A stretch of DNA of 64,000 nucleotides, taken from NCBI RefSeq assembly GCF_900236475.1, contig NZ_LT963352.1:8899001-8963000 (forward strand). The letters are read 5' to 3'. Under the pieces are notes generated by a model. That model did no database searches and had not been told where the DNA came from. It saw only the letters and a list, made by a program, of their open reading frames with translations. This DNA is from Streptomyces chartreusis NRRL 3882. GTDB lineage: Bacteria; Actinomycetota; Actinomycetes; Streptomycetales; Streptomycetaceae. The stretch's first letter is position 1. Each line of letters opens with the position of its first letter. A program made the position numbers and the translations under genes. Shown here piece after piece: positions 25,746 through 36,999 of the stretch.

Positions 25746-27864
25746 CCGGCCGACAGCACCCCCTTGCCCCGCGGTCGAGCGTCTTCGCCGACGACGAGCC
25801 CGTCCTGCAGTCCCTGCCGCTACTGGCTGGCGCGTCATCGCCCAACTTCGGAGAGAACACCTGCTGGGACTTCAACGGTGTCCTGCGTCGCCCACGAGCC
25901 ACCTGACGGGCCAGTGGAAGCTGCCGTTCACCGACCTCAGCCCGGGCCAGAACCTCCTCGCCCGGGAACTGGCGATGCTCGAGTTCAACCCGCGACATCC
26001 CGCCGTCCTCGCCGCAGGCGTGCATCTGCCGCCAACGCCGCGGAAGGTTCCCACCCAGCGGGCCCGCGGCCAGGTCCTGCGTGCACTTGCCGCGTTCGGC
26101 GCCGCCGAGCACCTGCCCGACGACTTCGCCCAGTGGGCGGTGGAGGACTTCCACCGCTACATCGCTGAGCGCCGCCGCACCACCGACGACACCGCCGTCC
26201 GCGCTCACATCACGGTGATCAAACTGCTGCACCAGTTCGCCCCTGTGCTCACCACTGGCCTGCCTGCGGACCCCTGGCCCGGTCAGACCGGTGCGAAAGT
26301 CCTGGGCTTGGTGCGGGAGTCGAAGCTACGCACCGCGGTGGTCGAGCCCCGGACGTGGTTCCCGCTCATCCGCGCGGCTTGGACGTACGTCGACGTCTTC
26401 GGCCCCGACATTCTGCGCGCCCGCGCGCACTGGAAGAACCTCCAGACCACGAGATTGCACCTGGGAGCCGCGCAGCAGCGCCGCCGGCTCGACGCGTGGC
26501 TTGCCGATCCTGCCAGCCGGGTCCCCGTCTGGCATCCTGCTGACCCGCTGCGCCACCCGCGCGCCACGACGCCGGTCAACTGGGCACTGCTGACCGCCGT
26601 GCTCGGCCTCGCCGGGTCGTCGAATCTTTTCGCCCCTGGTACGGCGGCGGGTCGCCTGGCCCGCGCAAGGGTGACCGAGTTGGTCGCCGCCGGCCACACG
26701 CAGCCCGGGCTCCTGCCCGACCTGACCGAGGTCGAACGCCCCGATGGAACCCGCGGCCCCTGGCGCCACTCACTGCACCCGCTCGCCCTGTGGATCGAGT
26801 ACACCGCTCTGCGCAACGCGGCGTTTGTGCTGGTGGTCGGGCTGTCGATGATGCGGAACATCGAGGTCCGCGACATCCTCAAGGACTCGGTCGTCGAGTA
26901 CTACGGCAGCCCTGCAGTGAAGGCGACCAAACACAAGCTGGACCCGGACCTGCCGATCCGGCACTGGTGGATCATCGAACCGGTGGCCAAAGCGATCGCC
27001 ACGGCGGCCGAACTGTCGATCGATGACGAGTACGCCTTCGCGTCGGTACAAGCCAAGTCGCCCATCAACCACTTCGACAGCGGCGACGCGATCACCTGCT
27101 TCGTCCAGCACGTCAATGACAACCGACACGTCACCGGGCTTCCGCAGATCCCCGAACAGAAGCTGGCCCCGCACATGTTCCGTCGCACCATGGCGATGCT
27201 CACCCGGGATTTTCCCGGCTCGGAAATCGCCGTCGGGATGCAGCTCAAGCACGTCTCCACCCGGGCACTCGCGAACACCACCACCCAGGGCTACACCGAG
27301 CCCGCGCCCGCCTGGGCCGAGCACCTGCGGACCGCAATCAGCGAGCGACGCTTCGAGCGATTGGCCGAGCTCTTCGCCGCCGACGGCCGCGGCGAGCCCA
27401 TCGGCGACGGACCGGGCGCCGACCGCCTGCGCGAGACCTTCGCCGCCATCCGGGCCAAGGCCGCCGAGATGAAGGCGACCAGCCAGGCGCAGCGCGGTGA
27501 TCTCCGCGTTGAACTCGACCTCCTGCGCCGCACGCGACTGTCCGTCCGCTTCGGCAAGCTCAACCACTGCACCATGGACGACGCCAACCCGGTCGGTGCC
27601 AAATGTCTCGAGGATGCGATCGTCCCCGAAGGCCACCAAGGCCCGCTCATCGACCGCTGCCAGCCCTCCCGCTGCGCGAACAGCGTCATCGCCCCCGCTC
27701 ACCTGCCTATCTGGACCGCGGAACGAGCCTCGCTCACCGACCTACTCACCACCCGCAAGCTCCCGCCCAACCGCCGAGCCTTGCTCACTGAACAGCTCCA
27801 CGAAGTCGACCGCGTGGTACGAAAGGCACCCGATGCCCCCTCCAACGGTGTCCGCCAAGACTGA
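25742..27864 (+). pseudogene. tyrosine recombinase (TnpB-like) with 5' frameshift
   Basis: The coupled ATG at 25742 gives about 54 codons (ending NGVLRRPRAT) and then stops at 25904. The neighbouring frame continues immediately with LTGQWKLPFTDLSPGQNLL and runs to 27864. The later frame contains a recombinase catalytic domain: Arg I in MMRNIEVRDIL, a His box in PHMFRRTMAML, and KHVSTRALANTTTQGYTE with the probable Tyr. A Cys-rich C-terminal domain follows (CTMDDANPVGAKC, CQPSRCANSV). A single-base shift near 25900 separates the two halves. If expressed only from the ATG at 25975 it would give a 629-residue protein lacking the N-terminus. Confidence 0.75.
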
Positions 27865-28246
27865 GCAGGCTCTGCGCGAGGCGATGGAGCGCCTGTTCAC
27901 CGGCCAACCCACCCGCACCGACGGCAAGCTGACCAAGAACAACCTTTGGCGAGAGGCCGGCGTCAGCCGAGCCACGATGAACCGCGCGACCGCCGTCCTC
28001 GCGGAGTGGGACAACCGCCTCGGCCGAAGTCCCGCCAGCCTGCGCGACCAACATCAGCAGGAGGAAATCACCCGTCTCCGCCGACAGCTGAGAGGTAACC
28101 GGCAAGACCGACAACGCCTTCAGCAACAGGTTGACGCCGCAGCGACGGTCATCGCCACCCTTTTCGCGGAGAACGCTGCACTCCGCGAGCAACTCGCCAA
28201 ACGCTCTGGCGTCGTCGTCCCACTGCCTCTCGCCCGTCGAGAGTGA
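27833..28246 (+). CDS. TnpC/DUF6262-like accessory protein
   Basis: A 137-residue protein overlapping the end of the recombinase gene by 32 bases. It has an N-terminal helix-turn-helix-like stretch (KLTKNNLWREAGVSRATMNRAT, read as two pieces of helix and turn) followed by a basic coiled coil (ITRLRRQLRGNRQDRQRLQQ) and a leucine/alanine-rich end. This is the usual third gene of Tn554-type recombinase trios, TnpC in the prototype, which influences the orientation and frequency of transposition. The gene is intact although both recombinases before it are broken. Confidence 0.75.
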   Translation: MPPPTVSAKTEQALREAMERLFTGQPTRTDGKLTKNNLWREAGVSRATMNRATAVLAEWDNRLGRSPASLRDQHQQEEITRLRRQLRGNRQDRQRLQQQVDAAATVIATLFAENAALREQLAKRSGVVVPLPLARRE

Positions 28247-28296
28247 GCCGAGGACATCCCCTGCGGGTGGGTGTGGTGTGTCTCATGAGACACGTA

Positions 28297-30335
28297 TCAG
28301 CCTGGAGAACCCGGGCTGGTGTGGCCGAGTTTGGTGAGGTCGGCGGCGCGCTGCCCTGGGGGCTGGAGGTCGGCCCACGGGTGGAGGGTCGCGCCGGTCT
28401 CGTGGGTGATGGTGCGGTGCGGCTCGGTGCGCGGGGCCGGTGGGACGTCGGCGCCGGCGCCGAGGAGGCGCTGGACGGCTTCGGGCCCGTGGTCGCGGCG
28501 GGTGGCGGCGAGTTGCTCGAGGTCCCAGACCATCGAGCCGGTGACGGTGTTGCGTTCGCCGCGGCGCTGGACGTTGCCGCGGACGAGGAGCAGTCCTCTG
28601 TGGAAGATCGTGTGCGCGCACGCCTCGTGGCTGTCTTCGAAGAAGGCCAGGTCGACCAGGCCAGAGCGGTCTTCGAGGGTGACGAAGATGATCCGTTTCC
28701 CGGAGCGGATGGGCGGGGTCTGGGTGGAGGCGCGGACGCCGGCGACGAGGACCTGCTGGCCGGGGCGCAGTCGCTTCAAGTGGGCGGCGTCGGTGGCGCC
28801 GAGTTCGCGCAGCAGCTGATGGTGGTGGTCCATCAGGTGGCGGCTGACGTCGACGCCAAGGATGTGCAGTTCCGCGTTGAGGGCTTCGCGGCTGGTCATT
28901 TCCGGCAGGCCGGAGGGGGTGCTGGTGTGCTGGTCGTCGAGGGCCATGGGGAGTTGTCCGTCGCCGAGGGGGCGGCCGCGGTACTGGCGGTGCAGTTCGG
29001 TGATCTGTAGGAGCAGGTCGCGGCGGGTGAGGTTGCCGCGCAGGCTGTCGAGGACGCCGGCCTGGGCGAGGCGTTCGGCCGTGGGCCGGTTGGGGCGGGC
29101 GCGCTGCCACAGGTCGGACAGGGATGCGTAGGGCTGGCCGGCTGCGATGCGCTCGGCCTCGTCGGTGTGGATGCCGCGGACGCCGGAGAGGGCGAGGCGG
29201 ACGGCCCAGGTGCCGTCGGGGGCGTGCTCGACGGTGTAGGTGGTCTTGGAGTGGTTGACGTCGGCGGGCAGGACGGTGACGCCGCGGCGGCGAGCGTCTT
29301 GGATCAGAACCCGCTTGGGCCACATGCCGGGGTCGTGTTCGAGGAGGCCGGCCAGCAGGAAGGCCGGGTAGTGGGCTTTGAGCCAGGCGGACTGCAGGGC
29401 GGGGACGGCGAAGGCGACGGCGTGTGCCCGGCAGAAGCCGTAGGCCCCGAACGCTTCGATGATGTTCCAGACGTGAGTGAGGACGTCGGGTGTAGCCGCG
29501 GGCGGCCGCGGTGCGGTGGAACCAGTCCCGCAGGCGGGGCAGTCGGTCGGGGTCGGCGAGGACGCGTCGGGCGACTTCGGCCAGGGCGCGGTCGCAGCCG
29601 GTGAGCGTGGCGATGATCTCGATGATTTGTTCGTGCCAGATGACGACTCCGTACGTATCGGCGAGTACCGGCTCGAGGTCGGGGTGCGGGTAGGTGGGGG
29701 TGGCGCCGTGGCGGGCGGCGATGTACTGCTCGGGCATGCCGCCGGCGACCGGGCCCGGGCGGAAGAGGCTGATGTCGGCGATGACGTCGGCGACGTTGCG
29801 CGGCTGCAGTCTCGACAGAAGATCTTGCTGGCCGGGCGACTCGAGTTGAAACAAGCCCAGCGTCTGTGCGTCCTGGATGAGCTTGAACGCGAAGTGGTCG
29901 TCGAGGGGGACCTGTTGGGGGTGTTCGGGGCCTCCAGGGGCGCCGACGACGACGGGTTCGGGGAAGTGGGGACGGCCCAGGCCGAGGTCCTCGACGGGGT
30001 CGACGGTGCAGGCGTCGGCCGTGGCGGTGGTGTCGGCCAGTAGGCGGGCCGCGCGGTCGTCACCGTGGCCGGCGGCCGCGGCGATCCGCCGAGCGATCTC
30101 GCCCATGGCGGCCGGGGGCTTCAGCCAGCGCTCGCCGGAGTCGAGGTGGCGGCGGTCGATGGGGCGCAGCAGGCGGGCGGCGTCCAGGACGTCGGCGAGG
30201 CGGTGCTGGTCGGCGTCGGCGTAGCGGACGGCGTTGGTCAGCACGGCGGGGATGCCCAGTTGGTCGGCGAGGGTGAGGGTGCGGGCGGCCAGGCGCAGTG
30301 AGCCGGGGCCGGTGCCGGCGGCCGGTTGTCCGCGG
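28297..30335 (-). pseudogene. DnaE-type DNA polymerase III alpha fragment, truncated and frameshifted
   Basis: Reading leftward from about 30335, one frame gives LRLAARTLTLADQLGIPAVL and then LTNAVRYADADQHRLADVL. It continues through the polymerase core (FQLESPGQQDLLSRLQPRN, LFRPGPVAGGMPEQYIAAR). Near 29488 the frame changes, and the neighbouring frame continues with IIEAFGAYGFCRAHAVAFAV, finger-domain sequence and an OB fold (RIIFVTLEDRSGLVDLAFFE) to the stop at 28297. The PHP domain and about the first 400 residues are absent. It resembles error-prone DnaE2/ImuC polymerases. The truncated end abuts a Tn3-type transposase fragment head to head. Confidence 0.85.
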
Positions 30336-32863
30336 CGACTCGGTCCCGGCTGGATGACCTGATCGCCGAGGACACCGACGCGAGCGAGGACAGCACGGGA
30401 GGCGGGGGCACGTTCTTCACCGAGCTGAAGGCCGATCCGGGCGCGCTGGGGCTGGATAGCCTCCTGGCGGAGGTGAACAAGCTCCAGCGGGTCCGCGCGC
30501 TGGAGCTGCCGCCGGATCTGTTCGGGGACGTGTCGGAAAAGCTGGTGGCCGCCTGGCGGGCACGGGCGTCAAAGGAGTACCCCTCAGACCTGCGGGCGGC
30601 GGCCGACCCGGTGCGCTACACGCTGCTGTCCACGCTGTGCCATGTGCGGGAGACGGAGATCACCGACTCGCTGGTGGAGCTGTTCATCCAGCTCGTGCAG
30701 AAGATCAACACACGGGCGGAGAGGAAGGTCGAGGGCGAGTTCAACAAGGAGATGAAGCGGGTCCGCGGCAAGGAGGGCATCTTGCTGCGGCTGGCGGAGG
30801 CGGCGGTCGCCGAGCCGGGCGGCACGGTCCGCAAGGTGATCTATCCGGTGGCCGGGGAGTCCACGCTGAAGGCCCTCGCCGCGGAGGCCGCGGCGAACGA
30901 GGCCCGCTACCGAGCCCGGGTGCGGACGGTGCTGCGCTCGTCGTACTCGGGCCATTGGCGGCGGATGCTCTCGCCGCTGCTGAACGCGCTGGAGCTGAAG
31001 TGCAACAACACCGCCTACCGGCCGGTGATGGACGCCATCGACCTGCTCAAGCGGTACCTGGACCAGCCCAGCGCTAAAGAGGGTGCGTTCTTCGACGAGG
31101 CGGAGAAGATCCCGCTGGCGGGGGTGGTGCGCGATGAGTGGCGCAAGGCGGTGGTGGACGAGCGCGGCCGGGTCGAGCGCATCCCATACGAGCTGTGCGT
31201 GCTCGTGGCGCTGCGGGACGCGCTGCGGCGGCGGGAGATCTGGGTTTCGGGCGCAAACCGGTGGCAGAACCCGGAGGACGATCTGCCACCGGACTTCGAG
31301 GACAACCGCGACGTGCACTACGACGCGATCCGTCAGCCGCAGGACCCGGAGAAGTTCATCGAGGCCCTTCAGAAGCGGCTACGCGAGGCCCTGACCCGCT
31401 TCGACACGGCGCTGGAGCTGGGCACCACGGGCGGGGTGGACATCGTCCGCCGACACGGCGAGCCGTGGATCAAGGTCTCGCCGCTGGGCAAGCAGGAGGA
31501 ACCGGATAACCTGGTCGCGCTGAAGACGGAGATCGAACGCCGCTGGGGCACCATCGACCTGATCGACATCCTCAAGGAAGCCGAGTTCGCCACCGGCTTC
31601 ACCGGCGAATTCACCTCGGTCGCCACACGCGAGGCGGTACCGAAGGCGGTGCTGCGCCGCCGGCTACTGCTGGTGCTGTTCGCCTTGGGTACGAACATGG
31701 GCATCAAGCGGGTCGCGGTCACCGGCAAGCACGGCGAGAGCGAGGCCGTCCTGCGCCGAGTGCGGCACCTGTTCGTCAACCGGACCAACCTGCGCGCGGC
31801 GCTGGTGCGGCTGGTCAACGCCACCTTCGCCGCCCGCGATGCGGCGTGGTGGGGCGAGGGCACCGCCTGCGCGAGCGACTCCAAGAAGTTCGGCTCCTGG
31901 TCCAGCAACTTCATGACCGAGTGGCACCAGCGGTACCGCGGGCCCGGGGTGATGATCTACTGGCACGTCGAGAGGAAGTCGCTGTGCGTCTACAGCCAGC
32001 TCAAGTCCTGCTCGGCCTCCGAGGTCGCCGCGATGATCGAGGGGGTGCTGCGGCACTGCACGGACGTGGAGATCGACCGGCAGTACACCGACACGCACGG
32101 CGCCTCCATCGTCGGGTTCGCCTTCGCCCACATGCTCGGCTTCAACCTGCTCCCGAGGCTGAAGAACGTCGGATCGGCTCGGCTGTACCGGCCGGCGGCC
32201 GGCGAGGACGACACCTGGTCGAACCTGGCGCCGGTGCTGTCGACCAAGACGATCGACTGGGATCTGATCCGCCAGCAGTACGACCAGATCGTGAAGTACA
32301 CCACCGCCCTGCGCCTGGGCACCGCCGAGGCCGAGCAGGTCCTGCGGCGCTTCACCCGCGGCGGGCCCAAGCACCCCACCTACCGGGCGATCGAGGAACT
32401 CGGGCGGGCGGCCCGTACTGCGTTCATCTGCGACTACCTCGCGGATGCCGGCCTGCGCCGTGAGATCAACGACGGGCTCCAGGTCGTGGAGAACTGGAAC
32501 TCCGCCAACCACGACCTGTTCTACGGCAAGGACGGTGACCTGACCGGCTCCGACAAGGAGAGTCAGGAAGTCTCGATGCTCGCCCTGCACCTGCTCCAGT
32601 CCGCGTTGGTGCACGTCAACACCCTGCTGCTGCAGAACATCCTGAGCGAGGAGAAGTGGCAGGAGCGGCTCACCGACGCCGACCGGCGGGCCCTCTCCCC
32701 GCTGTTCTGGACGCATGTGAACCCCTACGGCCGGTTCGAGCTTGACATGAACTCCCAACTCACCCTCGCCGCCACGGCGGCCACGGTGCCTGGTCCCCGA
32801 TCCCCGTCCGAGGCGGAAACCGCACAGTCGGCGGCGGGCGGTGCGGCCGCGTCGGCATCCTGA
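30326..32863 (+). pseudogene. Tn3-family transposase TnpA, N-terminally truncated
   Basis: 845 residues of a Tn3-type TnpA. The DDE domain includes CASDSKKFGSWSSNF with the first Asp, RQYTDTHGASIVGFAFAHML with the second, and GSDKESQEVSMLALHLLQ with the Glu. A full-length protein has about 990 residues, so roughly 140 N-terminal residues are missing. The readable sequence starts TRSRLDDLIAEDTDASEDS just after a TTG at 30326 that is unlikely to be a real start. The break lies within about 15 bases of the broken end of the DnaE fragment. No resolvase or clear Tn3 terminal repeat was seen nearby, so the element is probably dead. Confidence 0.9.
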
Positions 32864-33002
32864 AGACCCGCAGGCCCGGCGTCGCCGGCGGGCGCCTGAT
32901 TCGTTGACCGGGGCAAGGCGCCGGGCCGCGGGTTGAGAAGGGGACGGGCATGGCGACCGCCGGGCTCCAGACGTCAAGTACATCGGCGGCTGCCAAGCCA
33001 CA

Positions 33003-36000
33003 TCAGAAGCGGTGGTGCCCTTCGCAGCAGCCGTCTCGGATCATCTGATCCGAGACGGTGGCCCAGCCGCCGCGCGGTGCCGCGTGCGCTACGGAGTGCG
33101 AGAACGCTTGTTCCAGCACGGCCCGTTCATGCAGCCGACCGCCACGGACGGCTCCGCGGATCCGGATCAGCGAGTCGAAGTTCTCGAATGGATTGCCGTC
33201 GACGATGGTCAGGTCCGCCAGCTTGCCCGGTTCCACCGTACCGAGACGGTCGGCGACTCCGAAGACGCTTGCCGGGGCCCGGGTCACGGTGGTCAGGACC
33301 TCGGCCGGGGACATGCCGTATCGGTGCAGCGCTCGCATGGCCACGTGCAGGTGAAGCCCCACGGGAGACAGAGGCGCGTCGGTTCCCAGCAGCAGGCGGC
33401 CGCCGTCGTGTACGACCCGACGGTAGACGTCGACTTCCCGCTCCAGGACCGTCAGTTCGTCCGCAGTCGGTCGCCTGGCCGCGAGGCCTTCGACGACCGC
33501 GATGTCCCACGACGGCATCATCGTCGTGACACGGGCGTCGTCGGCCACCTCGGGATGCAGCCCGATCAGCGGCATCGCTGTGAACGGCGTGGCGATCAGG
33601 TGGAAGTCGCCCCTGGTGTAGATCTCCAAGGTGTCCTGATGGGTATGGCCTTCGGCGGTCGCGCCGTGACCGTATTCGGCGCGTTCGGTGGCCAGCAGGT
33701 GAGTGGTGAGGTCCTGTCCGGCCAGCAGGCCTTGGGCGCACAGGTGTCCACCGCTGAGCACTCCGAGGCGCTCGTGGGCATGACGTGCGGCCTCTTCCAT
33801 CTGCGAGTAGGGGGATCGTACATATGTCTTGACGAAGTCCCAGTCCAGGGCGGCGGCCCGGGCCAGTGAGCGGATGAGACCCTCACGCGTGCGGTGCGCA
33901 CGCCCCATGCTGTAGCCGACGCGGGAGCCGTCGAGCAACTCTCCAGTGGCCAACAGCCGCGGTGCGGCCAGCCGGCCCGCCGCGATGTCGTCCCGCAGTC
34001 GTGTCTGCTCGTACGCGAACCCGCCCAGGGACACCGTGGTGGTGATGCCGTACGCGAGCTGGAGTGCTCCCTGCCGGGCACCGTAGGTGTACTGCCACGG
34101 GTGAATGTGCGAATCCCACAGGCCGGGCAGCACCGTACCGTCCGAGGCGTCGACGTGACGGGCGGCCGGGCGGCCAGGGCGGTGAGGTTCGACCGCCGTC
34201 ACGAGGCCCTTGCTGATGAGGATGTCGACGTCCGCGCGCGGTTCGGAGCCGGTCCCGTCCCAGAGGAGCCCGGCGTGCACCACGGTGTCGACGGGCGTCG
34301 GTCGCCGGTACGTCAGCGTGACCGGCACGGTTCGCGGAGCTCCGGACGGCGAGCCGGAGGCGTCGATGGTGAGCAACCGCAGTCGGCCATTGGACTGGTA
34401 GAGCAGCGTGCGCGAGTCCCCTGCCCACGATGGATGGTCGGCCGGCTCATCGGTCAGGGCCTGGGCGGGGCCGTTCGGTGCGCCGTCTGGGCCGACTGGC
34501 AGCAGCCACAGTGCGGATTCGCTGACGCAGGCCAGCCAGTGCCCGTCCGGCGACCACACCGGCCCTGATGCGTACCGGTCGGACAAGGAGACATGCGGAG
34601 CCAGGCCGTACAGTCGCGAGGCGCCGCTGTCCGTGTCCACGACGCGGATGAGGTTGAGGCCCTCGCGGAAACGGTTGTTGAGCCGGTTGCGGTCGCACAG
34701 GGAGAGGTACCGTCCGTCGGGTGACCAACTGGGGCGGCTCGGCAGCCCACCGCCTCCGAGGGGTGCCGCCAGAACTTTCTCCCCTCCGGCGGCGAGGTCC
34801 TTCACGACAAGGTTCCCTGCCATGTCCAGACAGGCCAGGCGTGTACCGTCCGGCGAGAGCGCCGCGTGCACTCGCCCATCAGGAGCGAGAACCGTCTCGC
34901 GGCCATCGTTCTGTTCACGGCGGCGTACGGTGTTGAGACCGTCCCGGTCATCCGTGAAGATCAGCGCGTGGCCGTCCGGGGACCATACCGGCCCTTGCAC
35001 ATAGGCAGTGGGGGAGCTCTCCATCACCTTGCGTGGTGTGCCACCGCGCACGCTCACCACCCACAGCGAGTTGAGCGCAGCAAAGGCAATGCTCTGGCCG
35101 TCCGGTGAGAGATGAGGAAGATGGACACCACGGACCGGGCGGGACTGCTCAGCCTCCAGCATGTACTCTTTGACTGCATACCGAGGCCGTTGCACTTCGA
35201 GGGTGGCGTTGAGCGGAATCTCCTCCCCGATATGGTCTCGGTGCGGCCGGATCATCCGAAACCGGCCCCCGACGGTGAGCAGCAGCCGCTCATCGTCGAT
35301 CCACCGCGGCGGCGCGGGCGCGATCTCGCCGTCGAGCACCACCTCGCGACCCTCCGCGAACAACGCGATCGCTTCCGTCTTGGGTGGCCCGGGGATGCTG
35401 CGGAGCCAGGCAATGCGGCCTGCAGGGGAGATAGCGGGTGCAAGCAGGTTGCCGATGGTGGTCGTGTGCTCGGCGATCACCGGTCCGCCAGTGGCCGCGA
35501 CGGACGCGATAGTGCGGGCAGTGAGGCCGGAAGCGGCGACTTCGGCGCGTACGAACAGTACCCGGGTGCCGTCGTGCGACCACACCGGATCGAAGTCCTC
35601 CCACACTCCGTCCAGGCCGGGCCCCTGCTGTTCCGGTACCCCTGTCAGCTGGCGCAGTACGCCGTCCGCCACGGACACGGCCCAGATGCGATACGGGCTG
35701 CCCGCGACCGGATCGCCGCCGCGCTCGGAGCAGAAAGCGATGGTGCGGCCGTCCGGGGACCAGGCAGGTGCCCGATCGTCGAAAGGCCCGTCGGTAAGCC
35801 GGCGCAGGCCGGAACCGTCTGCGTCCATCACCCAGATGCTGAAGGTCCCACCGCGGTAGGCGCTCATGGCGACCTTGCGGCCGTCCGGCGAGAAGGCCGG
35901 ACGGCTGGGTTCGAGGTCCGGTGGCGTGAGCGGTGTGGCAGCCGTTCCGTCCCGGGGGACCGTCCAAAGGATGTTCTGCACCTCTGCGACGATCCGGTCC

Positions 36001-36191
36001 CCGCCGTGCGTCGCGGTGGCCATGCCGTTGGTGACGGAGGTGAACCGCAGCCGCACTGGCACTCCGTCAGCCGCGACGACCGGTGTGGGGGCAGGGCCAA
36101 GTGCCCGCGCGGGCGGTGAGGTGACCAGCGAGCCCGTTACGGCTGTGCCGGAGGCCGCCTTCAGGAATCGTCTGCGGGTTACAGGCGACAC
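33003..36191 (-). CDS. Tat-exported TolB-propeller amidohydrolase
   Basis: A 1062-residue protein. It starts with a twin-arginine signal (TRRRFLKAASG) and an alanine-rich h-region cleaved near PARALG. Residues from about 90 to 640 hold TolB/DPP-like propeller repeats of the form WSPDGRTIAF and FSPDGRKVAM. The C-terminal 400 residues form a metal-dependent amidohydrolase: GLWDSHIHPWQYTYG with the metal His pair, a later His in AEYGHGATAEGHTHQ, and the catalytic Asp in LLGTDAPLSPVGLHLH. It ends with the usual LGTVEPGKLADLTIVDGNP. The propeller may select or channel substrate to the imidazolonepropionase/dipeptidase-like active site. It is predicted folded before export and extracellular. It is divergent from the LysE-type gene. 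Confidence 0.93.
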   Translation of the reverse strand: MSPVTRRRFLKAASGTAVTGSLVTSPPARALGPAPTPVVAADGVPVRLRFTSVTNGMATATHGGDRIVAEVQNILWTVPRDGTAATPLTPPDLEPSRPAFSPDGRKVAMSAYRGGTFSIWVMDADGSGLRRLTDGPFDDRAPAWSPDGRTIAFCSERGGDPVAGSPYRIWAVSVADGVLRQLTGVPEQQGPGLDGVWEDFDPVWSHDGTRVLFVRAEVAASGLTARTIASVAATGGPVIAEHTTTIGNLLAPAISPAGRIAWLRSIPGPPKTEAIALFAEGREVVLDGEIAPAPPRWIDDERLLLTVGGRFRMIRPHRDHIGEEIPLNATLEVQRPRYAVKEYMLEAEQSRPVRGVHLPHLSPDGQSIAFAALNSLWVVSVRGGTPRKVMESSPTAYVQGPVWSPDGHALIFTDDRDGLNTVRRREQNDGRETVLAPDGRVHAALSPDGTRLACLDMAGNLVVKDLAAGGEKVLAAPLGGGGLPSRPSWSPDGRYLSLCDRNRLNNRFREGLNLIRVVDTDSGASRLYGLAPHVSLSDRYASGPVWSPDGHWLACVSESALWLLPVGPDGAPNGPAQALTDEPADHPSWAGDSRTLLYQSNGRLRLLTIDASGSPSGAPRTVPVTLTYRRPTPVDTVVHAGLLWDGTGSEPRADVDILISKGLVTAVEPHRPGRPAARHVDASDGTVLPGLWDSHIHPWQYTYGARQGALQLAYGITTTVSLGGFAYEQTRLRDDIAAGRLAAPRLLATGELLDGSRVGYSMGRAHRTREGLIRSLARAAALDWDFVKTYVRSPYSQMEEAARHAHERLGVLSGGHLCAQGLLAGQDLTTHLLATERAEYGHGATAEGHTHQDTLEIYTRGDFHLIATPFTAMPLIGLHPEVADDARVTTMMPSWDIAVVEGLAARRPTADELTVLEREVDVYRRVVHDGGRLLLGTDAPLSPVGLHLHVAMRALHRYGMSPAEVLTTVTRAPASVFGVADRLGTVEPGKLADLTIVDGNPFENFDSLIRIRGAVRGGRLHERAVLEQAFSHSVAHAAPRGGWATVSDQMIRDGCCEGHHRF

Positions 36192-36363
36192 GATTTCTCA
36201 GCTCTCCTCGGAGTGAACGGTCCTGACCAGGCCGTGGTCGCGGTGTTCCTGTATGCGGCGACTGCTCCTCATGGGCGAAGACGGGCGTGAGGAGCCATTG
36301 GTGTCTTCTTGGCCGAAGATGACTGCTTACGAGCCGCAGCATGGCTGAGGCAGGATGTGCCGC

Positions 36364-36996
36364 ATGACGGATCTGCTGTCCTTTCTCGGGCTGTGCCTGC
36401 TGATCACAATCACTCCGGGCCTGGATACCGCGGTCGTGATCCGGAGCGTTGTCAACGGCGGCCGAAACGCCGGTCTCCAGACCGCTGCAGGGTGCGCGGC
36501 CGGCCTGTTCGTGCACGCCGTTGCTGTCGCTCTTGGGCTTGCGGAGGTCCTTGTACGCAGCGCAACAGCCTTTGAACTGGTGAAGTTCTGCGGGGCCATG
36601 CTTCTGGTGATCTTGGGTGGGCGTTCACTCTGGGCCGCGTGGAAGGCGCGGGGGACAGCGGCTGATGTCGAGGCTGCCGGGGAGGCGAGGAAGTCGAGGG
36701 GAAGCACCCCGTTCCTGCAAGGCCTGTTCAGCAACCTGGGCAATCCGAAGGCCGCCTTGTTCTTCCTGGCCAGCCTGCCGCAGTTCATCCCTGACGACAG
36801 GCCGGGTGCCGCTGTTCCCGTGGCCTTGATGCTTGCTGGCATCGCCGTGATCTTCCAGCTGACAGGGCTGGGACTGACCGCCGTGGCGGCCAACCGCCTG
36901 CGGCGTGTCCTCAAGTCCCCGCGGATGCGTCGCGCCCAGGACACTGCCCTGGGCGCGACGCTGGTGGCGCTCGGCGTCCGGGTGGCACTCGAGTAG
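36364..36996 (+). CDS. LysE-family translocator
   Basis: A 210-residue membrane protein of the LysE/RhtB exporter family with about six predicted helices. The N-terminus carries the family signature TPGLDTAVVIRSVVNGGRNAG, read as a loop Pro-Gly then helix 2. A central loop GLFSNLGNPKAALFFLASLP is also typical. It should export an amino acid or a related small molecule by proton antiport. The ATG at 36364 lies inside a slightly longer frame, and ribosome-site support is weak. It is divergent from the amidohydrolase and its stop lies three bases from the convergent radical SAM fragment. Confidence 0.9.
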   Translation: MTDLLSFLGLCLLITITPGLDTAVVIRSVVNGGRNAGLQTAAGCAAGLFVHAVAVALGLAEVLVRSATAFELVKFCGAMLLVILGGRSLWAAWKARGTAADVEAAGEARKSRGSTPFLQGLFSNLGNPKAALFFLASLPQFIPDDRPGAAVPVALMLAGIAVIFQLTGLGLTAVAANRLRRVLKSPRMRRAQDTALGATLVALGVRVALE

Positions 36997-36999
36997 CCC

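Noticed and set aside
32864..33002. Right terminal repeat of the Tn3-type element
   Set aside because: GC-rich inverted pieces are present, but none matches a Tn3 end convincingly and there is no second end to compare.
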